Part shown: positions 39,631 through 50,619 of the stretch, in pieces
Position numbering within the stretch: position 1 is the stretch's first letter
Layout of the letters: each line of letters begins with the position of its first letter
Source of the DNA: Mycteria americana
Lineage: Eukaryota > Chordata > Aves > Ciconiiformes > Ciconiidae
DNA length: 64,000 bases
Reading direction: 5' to 3'
Assembly: GCF_035582795.1 (NCBI RefSeq)
Contig: NC_134369.1
Location: 56,916,001 to 56,980,000, forward strand
Notes under the pieces: generated by a model
Database searches by the model: none
Seen by the model: the letters and a program-made list of their open reading frames with translations, nothing else
What the model was told of the DNA's origin: nothing
Program-made: the position numbers and the translations under genes

Positions 39631-40840
39631 AATCATAGAATCATAGAATGGTTTGGGTTGGAAGGGACCTTTAAAGGTCATCTAGTCCAACCCCCCTGCA
39701 ATGAGCAGGGACATCTTCAACTGGATCAGGTTGCTCAGAGCCCCATCCAACCTGACGTTGAATGTTTCCAGGGATGGGGCATCCACCACCTCTCTGGGCA
39801 ACCTGTTCAGTGTTTCACCACCCTTATCATAAAAAATTTCTTCCTTATATCTGGTCTGAATCTACCCTCTTTTAGTTTAAAACCATTACTCCTTGTCCTA
39901 TCGCAACAGGCCCTACTAAAATGTTTGTCCCCATCTTTCTTATAAGCCCCCTTTAAGTACTGAAGGGCCACAATAAGGTCTCCCTGGAGCCTTCTCTTCT
40001 CCAGGCTGAACAACCCCAACTCTCTCAGCCTGTCTTCATAGGAGAGGTGTTCCAGCCCTCTGATCATTTCTGTGGCCCTCCTCTGGACCTCCTCCAACAG
40101 GTCCATGTCTTTCCTGTGCTGAGGACTCCAGAGCTGGATGCAGTATCCAGGTGGGGGTCTCATGAGAGTGGAGTAGAGAGGCAGAATCACCTCCCTCGAC
40201 CTGCTGGCCACGCTTCTTTTGATGCAGCCCAGGATAAGGTTGGTCTTCTGGGCTGCAAGTGCACATTGCCGGCTCATGTCCAGCTTTTCATCCACCAGTA
40301 TCCCCAAGTCCTTCTAGGCCGGGCTGCTCTCAATCCCTTCATCCCCCAGCCTGTATTGATACTGGGGGTTGCCCCAACACAGGTGCAGGACCTTGCATAG
40401 GTTCACATGGGCCCACTTCTTGAGCTTGTCCAGGTCCCTCTGGATGGCATCCTGTCCCTCAAGTGTTTCAACTGCACCACTCAGCTTGGTGTCATCTGCA
40501 AATTTGCTGAGGGTGCACTTGATCCCACTATGTCACTGATGAAGACATTAAACAGTACTTGTCCCAGTACAGACCCCTGAGGGACACCACTCATCACCGA
40601 TCTCCATGTGGACACTGAGCTGTTGACCACTAACCTCTACCCTCTGGATGCGACCATCCAACCAATTCCTCATCCACTGAACAGTCCACCCATCAAATCC
40701 ATATCTCTCCAATTTAGAGAGAAGGATGTTGTGGGGGACTGTGTCAGAGGCCTTACAGAAGTCCAGATAGATGACATCCATAGCTCTTCCCTTGTCCACT
40801 GATGTAGTCACTCCACCAGAGAAGGCCACTAGGTCTTGGA
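39631..40840 (-). mobile_element. CR1 LINE, 5'-truncated, minus strand
   Basis: The 3' end lies at the left: AATCATAGAATCATAGAATG at 39631-39650 is the complement of the CR1 tail repeat, followed by the complement of the usual 3' UTR. Reading leftward from about 40844 it encodes reverse-transcriptase palm sequence (YLDF-K-SDTVPHN, motif A type), and then, after a frameshift near 40560, the FADD-like region. A later 166-codon frame (39807-40307) covers the C-terminal part (KDLGILVDEKLDMS-like region, [29 protein letters not shown]). An in-frame stop interrupts the frame just upstream of GILVDEKL. The endonuclease domain and 5' end are missing, so it is inactive. Confidence 0.92.
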
Positions 40841-41020
40841 ACAATCTTCTCTGTCAGAAATCCTTTTGTCAGCTTTACCCTTAGAGTGACATTGCAGAAT
40901 GACAGTCTTTAACATGTTGTTGATTCTGAAACAACTAACAATAGCAAATCCCTACAAACTATGAGTAAATCAAATTCCTGAAGATCATGGGAAATTCCAT
41001 GGAAATTAAAGATTCTGCTG

Positions 41021-41230
41021 TGTTGTGGTTTAGCCCCAGTCAGCAATTAAGTAGCACACAGCTGCTCGCTCACTCTCCCCCCTGGTGGGATGGGGGAGAG
41101 AATCGGAAGAGCAAAAGTAAGAAAACTTGTGGGTTGAGATAAGAACAGTTTAATAATTGGAACAACAACAACAACAAAAATTGTAATGAGAAGGAAAACA
41201 ACAAGAGAGCGAGAGAGCAACAAAACAGAA
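41021..41230 (-). mobile_element. Partial ERVL-type LTR (3' portion)
   Basis: TGTTGTGGTTTAGCCCCAGT through GTTTAATAATTGG parallels the first part of the solo LTR at 11951 (TGTCATGGTTTAACCCCAGC ... GTTTAATAAG), with about 120 bp clearly alignable. After about 41155 it changes to (AAC)n and A/G-rich sequence, as in a different subfamily, and no opposite LTR end is seen. It is therefore the 3' end of a minus-oriented LTR, truncated or strongly diverged. Confidence 0.75.
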
Positions 41231-44200
41231 AAGAAAATAATATTTCCACCTGCAGGCTGCTTTTACCAAGCCTTGGCTACTCATGCTAGCAATGAACTCT
41301 GGTCTCTTCTCAACACTTCCATACCTGGAAGAATAGTTAATAAAATTCCCTCTGTTCTGCCAGAGTCCTCCAAAACTTAAATTTTACAGAGAGATGCACA
41401 TTGGTTCATTGATATTACTTATTTATTTCTCTTTTCTATCTTTTTAGCAAAAGCTATATCATTGCATAGCCATTTCTCTCCCTCGAAATATTTGTTTTAA
41501 GATTCTGACAAAATCCAGCTGCAGGAAGAGACAAGTTTGTGAGGGTGTATGTGTGTTTGGAAGGAGATCTGACAGCTTATGAGTTATCAAGGCTGAAAAG
41601 CTGACGATTGGGTTCTAATGTTTGAAATGAATATTGCTGGTTTCATTACCAAATAAATCTTTGGAAATATTGTGGGAGCTAATGGGCTACTTCTTTTTGT
41701 GGACAATATTCCTACTGCTTTCCTTGCCTTTCATTATTTACACCTGCTTGATATTGTACCCCTGATGTTGCTGGTATCCATTTATTAGAAAACAGGGAAA
41801 GGTTATTTTCCATAATAGCTTTTTCATGTTGCATAAGGTAGAGTGCAAAATGACTGCTTTTTGGCTGGGGAAAAAGAAAAATTTCTCTGTTGTCACAAAT
41901 CACTGCCTGCATTTTACGATACTATATCTCTCTGAGCAGCTGCAGTCTAGTGTAGGGATTGCCCTTCTTCAGCAATACAAATGTGTCCTTAAACGGCTGG
42001 AGATAAGCACATTCAGAGCCTTACTGAGAACACACCATCGCATTTCCATTGGTAATGAGGAAAACATCTACAGTACTTTCCATCTGAAATGAGCTTTACT
42101 GTAAGCTAAAGATACCAGTAACCAAGAAAAAATGTCAGGTGGGCATTGGCCTCCTGAAAGCACGGTCGCTCTTGCCCTTACACATTGGTGATCAAATTCA
42201 TCCCTGAGATATCTCCATTAGACACAGATGCTTACTTGCACCTACGAGAGAAGTTTTTCTCATTCCTGGAGCTATAACAGAGATTATTTTGAACCAGAGA
42301 AAGGTGTAAGACTGTAAACAGCAGAGGTACTACATGATATGGAGAGGTAAGAATTACACAGTTGCTGTATGCAGATACCTCTATTTTTATTTTTTTTTTC
42401 TCTTGCTTGCTCAGGTTCTGGTTCCCGTGTTTACATGGCAACTTTTGTCAAGGACTGCATGAGACAACATGCTGTGCAGCAACAGTGTGTGAGCATAGGC
42501 TGCGTTTGGTGTTTGTGCTGTAGGATCAGGGGTCATGGCAGAGTCTGGATCCAAACATCTCCCCGAATCAGTGGGTTTCTGAGCTGCTCCCTCAAGTCGC
42601 ATACAGGCTCCTGTGGCCAGCTGTGGTGTTGCTCAGGCTCGTGGAGCTCCTGCTTTGGACAGGGAAAGAGGAGTCCCCTCGGCCACAGCTGGGCTGCCAG
42701 CATGAGTAAGGCAGGGTGGGTTTGAGCCTCCAGGGACAGAGAAAGGACCCCATGCTCATCTGCCCCAAATTTACTGTTTATGCAGGAGTTAAGAAAAGAA
42801 GGAAAAGATGACTTGGACATCATACATCATTGTGCTCCCCTCATCCTAGGCCATTTTGGTATGAAAAGCTCCTGAATTGCCTTTATTTCCCACTGGCTAC
42901 AGTAATGTTGGTAGCAGCCAAAGAGCCTGCTGAGCAAATAATGATGGCTTCTACCACTTCTTTGCTCTGACAGCCTCCCATGTGGAAACAGGGCTGGCTG
43001 GCTGGAGTAGAAACAACATTGCTGAGTTGAGATGCCACAAGTAATTCTTACTAAAGGGAATTCTAACATGAGACATCTTTCCATCTCTTTGTCCATGCTG
43101 AAGCAATGCAAAACCACCCTTCACTCAGTCCCTTTTGTAAATGTACCTGTGGTGTTTGACTCACTGAGACAGATGAATTGACTGTACAAGCCAAACTTGG
43201 GGCTACACAACCAACTCTCACCAACGTTACTGGCCATTTTTCTTTTGTGGGCACTGCAGCACTGGGGCTGCGCTGTGGGCTAACCATGCTCTCTGGGCTC
43301 TTCAGGTCAGCCGATGTAGGAAGGTGCACCATTGACCTCCTCCCTCAACAACAAAGTTCCCCAATGCCTGCGCTATGGGATCAGCCTCCATGAAGATGTG
43401 CAATGGGGGGAGTTGAAATGAGGTGTCTGGGTGAAAGCCTTTGCTTTCTCTCTTGTGTCAAACTGCCGCTGGTGCCCCACTGCCCCGGGGTCCCCAGAGG
43501 AGGAGAGGCACCCCTCAGTGGAGAGGAGACAGGTTGATGGAATGTTTTTTTATTCATGGCCCTGTGAGCTAAAATGGGAGGTAATAAAGCTGTATCTGGA
43601 TTTACATGAACAAGCCATCCATTGAAATGCTTCAGCATTTTCAAAAACTCTGATTAAAAAGTTGGACTTCACTTCTAGCTCCAAGTAGGCAAGGACTGCA
43701 AATAAGACCTCGTCTCTCTCCTCTCACTCTTCTATTGGGAGAATTTTACATAAATTAAAATTAATGCATTTTTTCAACTAGGTCAGTGGAATGTAAATGT
43801 TCTGTTCCAGGGAGGATTATACATCGTAACTCAGTTAAGGGACACACAGCACAGATCAGTCCTGCTGTATTTATCAATGCTGAGCTGTTTGGAGCAGAAA
43901 GCAACCAAAGCTTTCCTACCAAACACTTCATTGCAGTATCTGAAGGCTCATGAGGCTGAGGACGGGTATTTGTCTCGCTCCTGGGAAATCTCAAAATCTT
44001 TGGCTTTTGTCTGTGCATCAAATGTGTCCTCAAATGTAGTCAGGAAATCTGTGTGAATACAATGGGACAGCAGAAACAGCCCCATCTCAGTGCTTTTTAG
44101 CTCCAGTGGGAACATGCCTCCCCTGTGTTTGCAAACCAGGCAGAGCAGCACAAGACTCAGCAGCAACTTGAGCAAAATTGAATTTGTGCTGCCCCATGAA

Positions 44201-45149
44201 CATGGAACTTGGCTACTCCTACCACCAGGCCCACATCTGGCTCCTGCCAGCTGTGCGCTGCCCTTTGTTTATGCCTTACTGCCTACTTTGTTTATGCCTT
44301 AGACCCCATAGTCAGCCCTGGATGCAGAGACTGTGTCACTGAACTAGCACATCTGAACCCTTGATGGGGTCTGCAAGCCAGCAAACAAGAAAGAATGTAA
44401 TTTTATGTCTCTCTCTCTGGCTTGGATTTTCTCCTGGGCCCCAAATCTGCAGGCACATACACACTCACGTGCACCGAAATGAATGGCCACCCTGACTTCC
44501 AGTCACACTGGAGAGAGGCTTCAGAGGTAAGCAGGCATGTGGTTGTTTTCAGAACTGGACTGGGGCTTTTGTTTTGATGGGCTCAGTACTGTATATTCTG
44601 GTGTAAGAAAAAGTGCTGTGACTGAGACTGTAATACAACAGCAACTGAAACAAAATCTTCTCAAGAAAAGAATGTTTTTTTTCATGATGGATGACACTTT
44701 GAATTATGTTACCTCCCCTTAGAGCAACCTCATCTTTCTTCTAAAAAAGCATCATAAGTAAATCTTTCTGACTTGCAGACTTCCTTTTATGAGCATCAAA
44801 ACAAAATTGCTATGAAGGCAGAATAGTCCCAAACAAACTTGTAAACAGTAGGTGGAAGGAAATGGGACTTCGTTTTCACACTGTTCCAGTATACTCTTTC
44901 CTTGTCTCGCACTGCACAATCATATCCAGGATGTATTTTCCCATTCCTTCAGATAACAAATGCTCTAGTGAATAAGATGAAAGGTCTCTTTAGTCCAGTA
45001 TCCCACCTCAGATGACAGCCTATGTGGATTTTTAAGGAAGGACACAAGGGCAGGGGAAGTACACAATGATCTGTACCTGACATCCTCTTCTGGCTTTTGA
45101 CAATTAACAGTTTCAGGAGTCCCTGAGCTACAGGTTGAAGGTGGATTTT
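41231..45149. other. Intergenic, no gene recognised
   Basis: About 3.9 kb. A strong polypyrimidine-AG lies at 42384-42414 (long T run then TTGCTTGCTCAG), but the downstream frame stays open only in an unrecognisable Cys/Ser/Trp-rich reading. A 16-bp direct repeat is at 44263-44301. Several frames of 80-118 codons have no domain. Confidence 0.45.
44263..44301. repeat. 16-bp direct repeat containing a forkhead-type motif
   Basis: CTTTGTTTATGCCTTA occurs identically at 44263-44278 and 44286-44301, a 23-bp period. Each copy contains TGTTTAT, a forkhead-type core. Non-coding. Confidence 0.85.
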
Positions 45150-46050
45150 TCAGCTTAATAATGGTCCTATATGGCATGACTTTGTCTAAGTCTTTTTTAA
45201 ACTCATTTATACTTTGGCAACAAGTCCCACGGTTTAATGCATCACGTGGAAAATTCCTTCCTTATGGTTTAGACCTACTGTATGATAATTCGTTACCCCT
45301 AATTCTTGCATTGGATAAACACAAATTAACCTTGTCCTCTTTACCTTCTCCATGCCACTGGTGATTTTATACACTTATATCAAGACCCCTCAGGTAGTTT
45401 TCTTTCCAAGCTGAAAAGGTCTAGTTTAGTCGTTCCTCAAAAAGAAACTGTTCCAAAACTCCGACCATCCTTGCTACCTGTTCTATATCTTTTCTAAAAT
45501 TATTAGCTCAGTGCTGTAATACTGTTTTCTGTTCTATTTTACGGTGTTCTCTCATTCAGCAATTCCTACTACCCAATGTGCCTTTTGACTGTTGCAGGGC
45601 AATAAGTGATGTTTTCAGAAACCTCATACCTTAATCTCAGTTACCCAAGATCTTTCTTGAGTGTTGCTATCTAGAGCCCGTCACTGCAGATGTATAAGTA
45701 GAGTTATTTTTTCCCTAAGTGCCTTACTTTGCACTTGTCAATACTGAATTTCATCTGGCACTTCACTGTCAGTTGGTATTATAAGCTCCTTCTGCAACAG
45801 TCAGCTTTAGCTTTGATTATTACGAATAATTTTGTATCATCTGCAAACTTTGCCAGTATTCACCCGCTTTGACATGCCGCATACAGAGATGGTGAACAGC
45901 ACCAATTCCAGCCCTTGGGGCACTCCTCTGGTAAATCTGCCTCCAGTCTGGAGGAAATGTTGCTTTATTTATTCTGTTATTCATACAACTACCTATCACA
46001 TTACTCACCTTTGTTCCTTGGGGTGGAGGCTGGTGTAAGCTCTGCATTGG
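45150..46050 (-). mobile_element. Ancient CR1/L3-like LINE relic, minus strand
   Basis: On the complement this carries degenerate LINE reverse-transcriptase landmarks: the complement of TTTGTATCATCTGCAAACTT at about 45831-45850 (encoding the F-A-D-D-T-K-type catalytic motif), the complement of CACTTGTCAATACTGAATTT at 45732-45751 (a F-N-x-D-K-C-like stretch), and the complement of CCCTTGGGGCACTCCTCTGG at about 45911-45930, the P-x-G-x-x-Q-G-type motif region upstream. All frames are riddled with stops. Divergence is far greater than in the two other CR1 copies, so it belongs to an older CR1/L3-type layer. Confidence 0.65.
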
Positions 46051-47024
46051 TAGCCCAGCATTTTCATATTTGATGTGCTCTTTTAGCACACTTAGTTGAA
46101 CGCCATCTCATCCTCATGGTTTGATCCAGGTCAATTTATCCAAGAGGGTCTGCTTTCCAGAGGCTGTCTGTGTTTCTCTTTGACCAAAGATGTTCCACCT
46201 CACCATCAAATCTCCAGCTCTGGGAATAATGCAGGTGTAATGACTCGTTTATCAGAAAATGTCAACCTTTTGCATCTTCCAGCAAAACTAATTCCTAAAA
46301 GAAGGGCCCTGTACACTAGGTTAAGCTCTTAGACTGAGGGTGATTTCTCCACCAGCTCAGGCCTGGGGACTCCTTCAGTATCCAAAATTTAAGTTCTATC
46401 AGTTACAACTGGAGAACTGTTTTAAATATATTGCATTGTAAACCTGGAGTGCTGGGATTAGCATTCTGTTGAGCATGTAACACACTAGAGTAATGTCTTT
46501 CTGAGAACTATTGTCCAAAAAAAGGCGTGTAGGGGGAACTGACTGCCGCTAATCAAATATTAATTTAGTAGTCCATCTGAGTAAGTCTGTGTTGACATCT
46601 ATAGAGTTGCACATAAGCTTGTGCTCATGTGTTCCCCTGAACTGGGATCTACAGCAACACACATATATGGTTATATCTCTTCTTGTAGGTGGGAAGGAGA
46701 CTCCTAGCAGGGCAGCAAGCTGTATTTTGACCCTTCCTTTTCCCATTTACTTTCAGTGCAGGCAGCTCTATGGTCTACAGATCTTTCTCTGATAAGCAGA
46801 TGCAGAGCTTTGCTTCAGCCAGGCTGGCAAACTGGTAAGCCACTGGTCTCTTCTAGTTTACTTTGTGTCATCCCTCTGTGCCAGAACAAACAGCAATCGC
46901 TAAGTTGAGGACTGCCAAAGCTGAGCCAAAGTATTGCTTGTACCACTCTCTGCTGTCCTTGCAGCCTGGCTCCACAGTATACTTCATGAAGAAAATAATA
47001 CAAACTATGACTAAGTATTTTAGG
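46051..47024. other. Intergenic, no gene recognised
   Basis: No recognisable coding or RNA gene. Frames of 60-86 codons only. Confidence 0.5.
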
Positions 47025-47070
47025 TATAAAAGCCTCCTCAGATATAAAAGCCTCATCAGATATAAAAGCC
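47025..47070. repeat. 18-bp tandem repeat carrying TATAAAAG (2.5 copies)
   Basis: TATAAAAGCCTCCTCAGA at 47025-47042 is followed by TATAAAAGCCTCATCAGA at 47043-47060 and a partial TATAAAAGCC at 47061-47070. Three TATA-box-like octamers therefore sit exactly 18 bp apart. The repeat is inside an open frame on both strands (K-S-L-x-x-Y on +), but the length is a multiple of three only by unit size; no gene is supported. Confidence 0.9.
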
Positions 47071-48340
47071 TATTATATTTCGTTGCTAAGGTGCAAATCA
47101 CACTGCAAGTAATAGACATATAAGCTACTATTAGAATAGCTACAAATATGTCTCATTCACCATGAACCACTGATTATAGAATTTTGTGAGTGAAGCACTA
47201 CTTTAAAGCATCATCTATCTGGATTAATTTCTGCAGTCCCCATGGTGGATCAGCCCAGGCTCCCCAATACCACTGTCTCTCATGTGGAGCCCTGCATGTG
47301 CCTGGTAGCTTGATGCACAGATCTAGCTTGTGCAACAGTGACAGACTTTCCTACGTACCAGATCCACTGGGGGCAGAAAGAAAAGAAGACAAATGATAGA
47401 CTTGGCATCAGACTTGCAAAAATTGGTTTGGCCACCCAACTTGGACAATATATTCTTATTGCTATTTGTCGTAAACAAATAAAATATTCATTTTGTTTCT
47501 TTATTAGCATTCTTTCTGCAAAAGATGGTTGAAGAGACTGTGTTAGGGCTAATAAACATTCTTCTTTTTTTTTTTTATTTCAGCATGTTGGTCTCCTGTT
47601 CTAAGTCCTTTACATTCTGCAGGAGCACATACGGAACCCTGCTGCCTCCCATCAATGCCCATGTATAGGATCCCAGTGGACACAAACACTGTGATATCCC
47701 AGACCAGCAGAGTGCTAATTTGCTCCAAGTACCCAGCTCTTGTGTTTTTAACAGAAAACTCGGGGGGGTGGGGGGACACACACGACGACGACAACACGAC
47801 ACCTAATTTGGCACATGTAGAAATCCTTGCCCGGCTCAAATTTGGCTTAACAAGCCCAGAACTGCTGTAGCAAACACCTGAGCTCCAGCAGAGACCGATT
47901 CTGATCACTGATGCTTCGCTTAATATTGGCTTTGTGATTTGTTCAATTCCTTCACTGCAATATGTACTGCAGATCCCATTTTCCTCTGAAACTCTTCCTG
48001 ATGCTTTATGAATGCAGGAGTGGTCCCAAAGAGTTGGACTTGAGCACCTGGAAGGTGGTGAGCACACTCAGGCACCATTGAACTGAGGGAGCTTTGAGGC
48101 TGCTCGGGCTTTCGCTCAGGCAGCTTTGACCCTTTAGCTTGTGCAAGGGACTCCTGAACACAGGAGCCTCATTTGTTTGCCTGCAATGGCTTCTCCTATT
48201 GTGCATCATTTAAGAAGCAGTACTGTGTCAGGAGAACACCTCCCACATGCGCTCCGGCATCATGGTGTAAAGGCTGAGAAGAGGCTAAGGGAATTTGAGA
48301 TTTGTTATAAATGACAATTAAACCCCTGATGCTGGCTTTT
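47071..48340. other. Intergenic; G/C-skewed tract at 47.77 kb
   Basis: A strong polypyrimidine-AG at 47560-47583 is followed by ordinary non-coding sequence. At 47763-47801 a G-rich run (G7-T-G6) is followed by ACACACACGACGACGACAAC, a low-complexity patch. A 172-codon minus-strand frame (47549-48067) has no recognised domain. Confidence 0.45.
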
Positions 48341-48349
48341 CTGGCCGGA

Positions 48350-48830
48350 GCAGTAGCGTTCCTTTGCCTGCTGCTGCGCAGGCAGGGCGCAGCGCTGGGA
48401 GGAGCATAGCAAAGAGGAAAACAACCAGCGCGAAGTTGAGCCGGCCGGGCCGGGCCGGGCCCCGCCGGGCTCCCGCAGTGCGCCCTAGCGGCACCGCCGC
48501 GCCGCAGCCCGGGCTCGGGTCACCAGGGCCGGCAGCCTCCCGCCGGCCCCGGGCCCCGGGGGCCGGGGCAACGGTCCCCAGGAGCACAGCAGCCATGCCC
48601 ACGCTGCTGGTCTTGCTGTGAAACCAGGCTGGGAGCCGGTGCCTCCCTTCCCGAAAAGCCACGATCCGGCCCTCACCTGGAGCTGGTTCATCGGGACACG
48701 AGTACCGCTCCCTCCTGCTCCGCGGCTTCGCAGTGCAAGTACCATCAGCGCACCTCTGGGAAAGGCACAGGGACGCCCAGAGCGGAGGCACGCAGCGGGC
48801 AGGCGTTTTCCCCAGCCGATGGCCACGTAG
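48350..48830 (-). promoter_or_regulatory. CpG island with minus-strand first-exon-like splice donor
   Basis: Very high GC and CpG density, including CCGGGCCGGGCCGGGCC at about 48444-48460 and GGCCCCGGGCCCCGGGGGCC at about 48545-48564. On the minus strand a consensus donor CAG/GTGAGG has its exon end at 48677, preceded on that strand by short in-frame ATGs. A second minus donor GAG/GTGAGT lies at about 49129. I see no comparably good plus-strand donor, so a transcript running leftward is favoured. In human a non-coding antisense gene, FAM181A-AS1, is known next to FAM181A; a counterpart is possible but unproven. The long frames here (189 codons minus, 85 plus) are GC artefacts without domains. 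Confidence 0.5.
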
Positions 48831-49689
48831 CTGTGTTAGCATGGCCCATGAATCGACTGCATCATGCCGAGAGGCAGACCCTGGCACACCAGCTGAGCCC
48901 TGAGGTGCTCAGCACACGGGTGCAGGTTTGGGCGCTGTCAGTCAGGGAGGATGGCAGCAGCCAGCACTGCAGAGAAGCACCTGCATCTCCAGTCTGTATG
49001 ATAACCACTGCCTCTCCCGGGGAAGTTTCTCCATCCACCCATCTTGCAGAACAGCAGGCCCTGCAAGGCTCCTTGTCCCCAAGTTGCTCGGCAAGTGCAG
49101 CGTGCTGTTCACATTTCCCATCACTCACCTCCCAGGGACCCTTCTAGGGGTTCTCGGGGTGACCCTCAGCAGCAGCGGCAGCCTTCAGCACCTTTCCACA
49201 CTCCTTTGAAGCATAAGGACAACTTCAGAGAAGGACATTTCCAGAACTGGGATGGAGGGATGACACTGAACTCGGTACAGGCTGGTGCTACTTGCTCAAG
49301 CAACTGCTGCCTACAGCAAAGGCGGCTGAATTCCTCAAACTATGAATAGTGCTAAAGTTATGAGTCAAGACAACAGACAGCGTAGAGAAGATTTAGAGAT
49401 CTCTCTAGTGTCTTTGCTAGGTCTTCTGGATGGATAATTCAGCTCAGCTAGGCTGGACACTGAGCCTTCACTCTAGCATCCCTCCAGAAGGGACATTTGG
49501 GGCTGAAAGAGCTCCCTGGTAGCTCCCATATTGCAGACCACCAGGGGAGTTTGAAGATCTGGTCCAAGAAGATGGGTGTAGTTCATCAGCTATTTCTAGC
49601 TGTCATTATAGGTTAGAAGGGATTTTTTTTTGGTTTGACAATAATGACCCATGTTATTTCTAACTTTGTTTCTCAACAGAGAGAAACTT
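48831..49689. other. Intergenic / shoulder of the CpG island
   Basis: GC-moderate, with no recognised coding sequence; overlapping frames on both strands reflect composition. CCACCAGGGGAG at 49538-49549 resembles the CTCF core (CCACCAGGGGGC). Confidence 0.4.
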
Positions 49690-50619
49690 CTGGATAAAGG
49701 GATCAAGTGCACCCTCAGTAAGTTTTCAGATGACACCAAGTTGTGCGGGAGTGTTGATCTGCTTGAGGGTAGGAAGGCTCTGCAGAGGGACCTCGACAGG
49801 CTGGATCGATGGGCCGAGGTCAATTGTATGAGGTTTAACAAGGCCAAGTGCAAGGTCCTGCACTTGGGCCACAGCAACCCCATGCAACGCTACAGGCTTG
49901 GGGAAGAGTGGCTGGAAAGCTGCCTGGCAGAGAAGGACCTGGGGGTGTTGGTTGACAGCCGCCTGAATATGAGCCAGCAGTGTGCCCAGGTGGCCAAGAA
50001 AGCCAATGGCATCCTGGCTTGTATCAGAAATAGTGTGGCCAGCAGGACTAGGGAAGTGATCGTGCCCCTGCACTCGGCACTGGTGAGGCCGCACCTTGAA
50101 TACTGTGTTCAGTTTTGGGCCCCTCGCTACAAGAGGGACATTGAGGTGCTGGAGCGTGTCCAGAGAAGGGCAATGAAGCTGGGGAAGGGTCTGGAGCAGA
50201 AGTCTGATGAGGAGCGGCTGAGGGAACTGGGGTTGTTTAGCCTGGAGAAAAGGAGGCTGAGGGGAGACCTTATTGCTTTCTACAACTGCCTGAAAGGAGG
50301 TTGTAGAGAGGTGGGGGTCGGTCTCTTCTCCCAGGTAACAAGTGATAGGGCGAGAGGAAATGGCCTCAAGTTGCGCCAGGGGAGGTTTAGACTCGACATT
50401 AGGAAATTTTTCTTCACTGAAAGGGTTATCAAGCATTGGAACAGGCTGCCCAGGGAAGTGGTTGAGTCGCCATCCCTGGAAGTATTTAAAAGACGTTTGG
50501 ATGAGGTGCTTAGGGACATGGTATAGTGGTGGTCTGGGCAGTGTTAGGTTTACGGTTGGACTCGATGATCTTAAAGGTCTTTTCCAACCTATACGATTCT
50601 GTGATTCTGTGAGTCTGTA
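49690..50619 (+). mobile_element. CR1 LINE, 5'-truncated, long open frame
   Basis: A plus-strand CR1 beginning inside the reverse transcriptase just before the catalytic F-S-D-D-T-K-L (normally F-A-D-D) and continuing without interruption to the natural stop at 50524-50526. Visible landmarks in order: [111 protein letters not shown]. The 3' UTR has GGTTGGACTCGATGATCTT and a tail of ATTCTGTG-type repeats ending near 50619. Endonuclease and the first half of the RT are absent, so it cannot be autonomous. The intact frame points to a younger insertion than the copy at 39.6 kb. Confidence 0.93.

Noticed and set aside
42369-42725. 118-codon frame following a strong polypyrimidine-AG
   Set aside because: The frame crosses the acceptor without a domain, and no matching donor or homologous protein is evident.
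48318-48887. 189-codon minus-strand frame in the CpG island, with a hydrophobic stretch like a signal peptide
   Set aside because: Composition-driven; the hydrophobic stretch is followed by only about 20 residues before the stop, and a good splice donor lies inside the frame.
49726-50436. 236-codon minus-strand frame
   Set aside because: Antisense shadow of the plus-strand CR1 reading frame.
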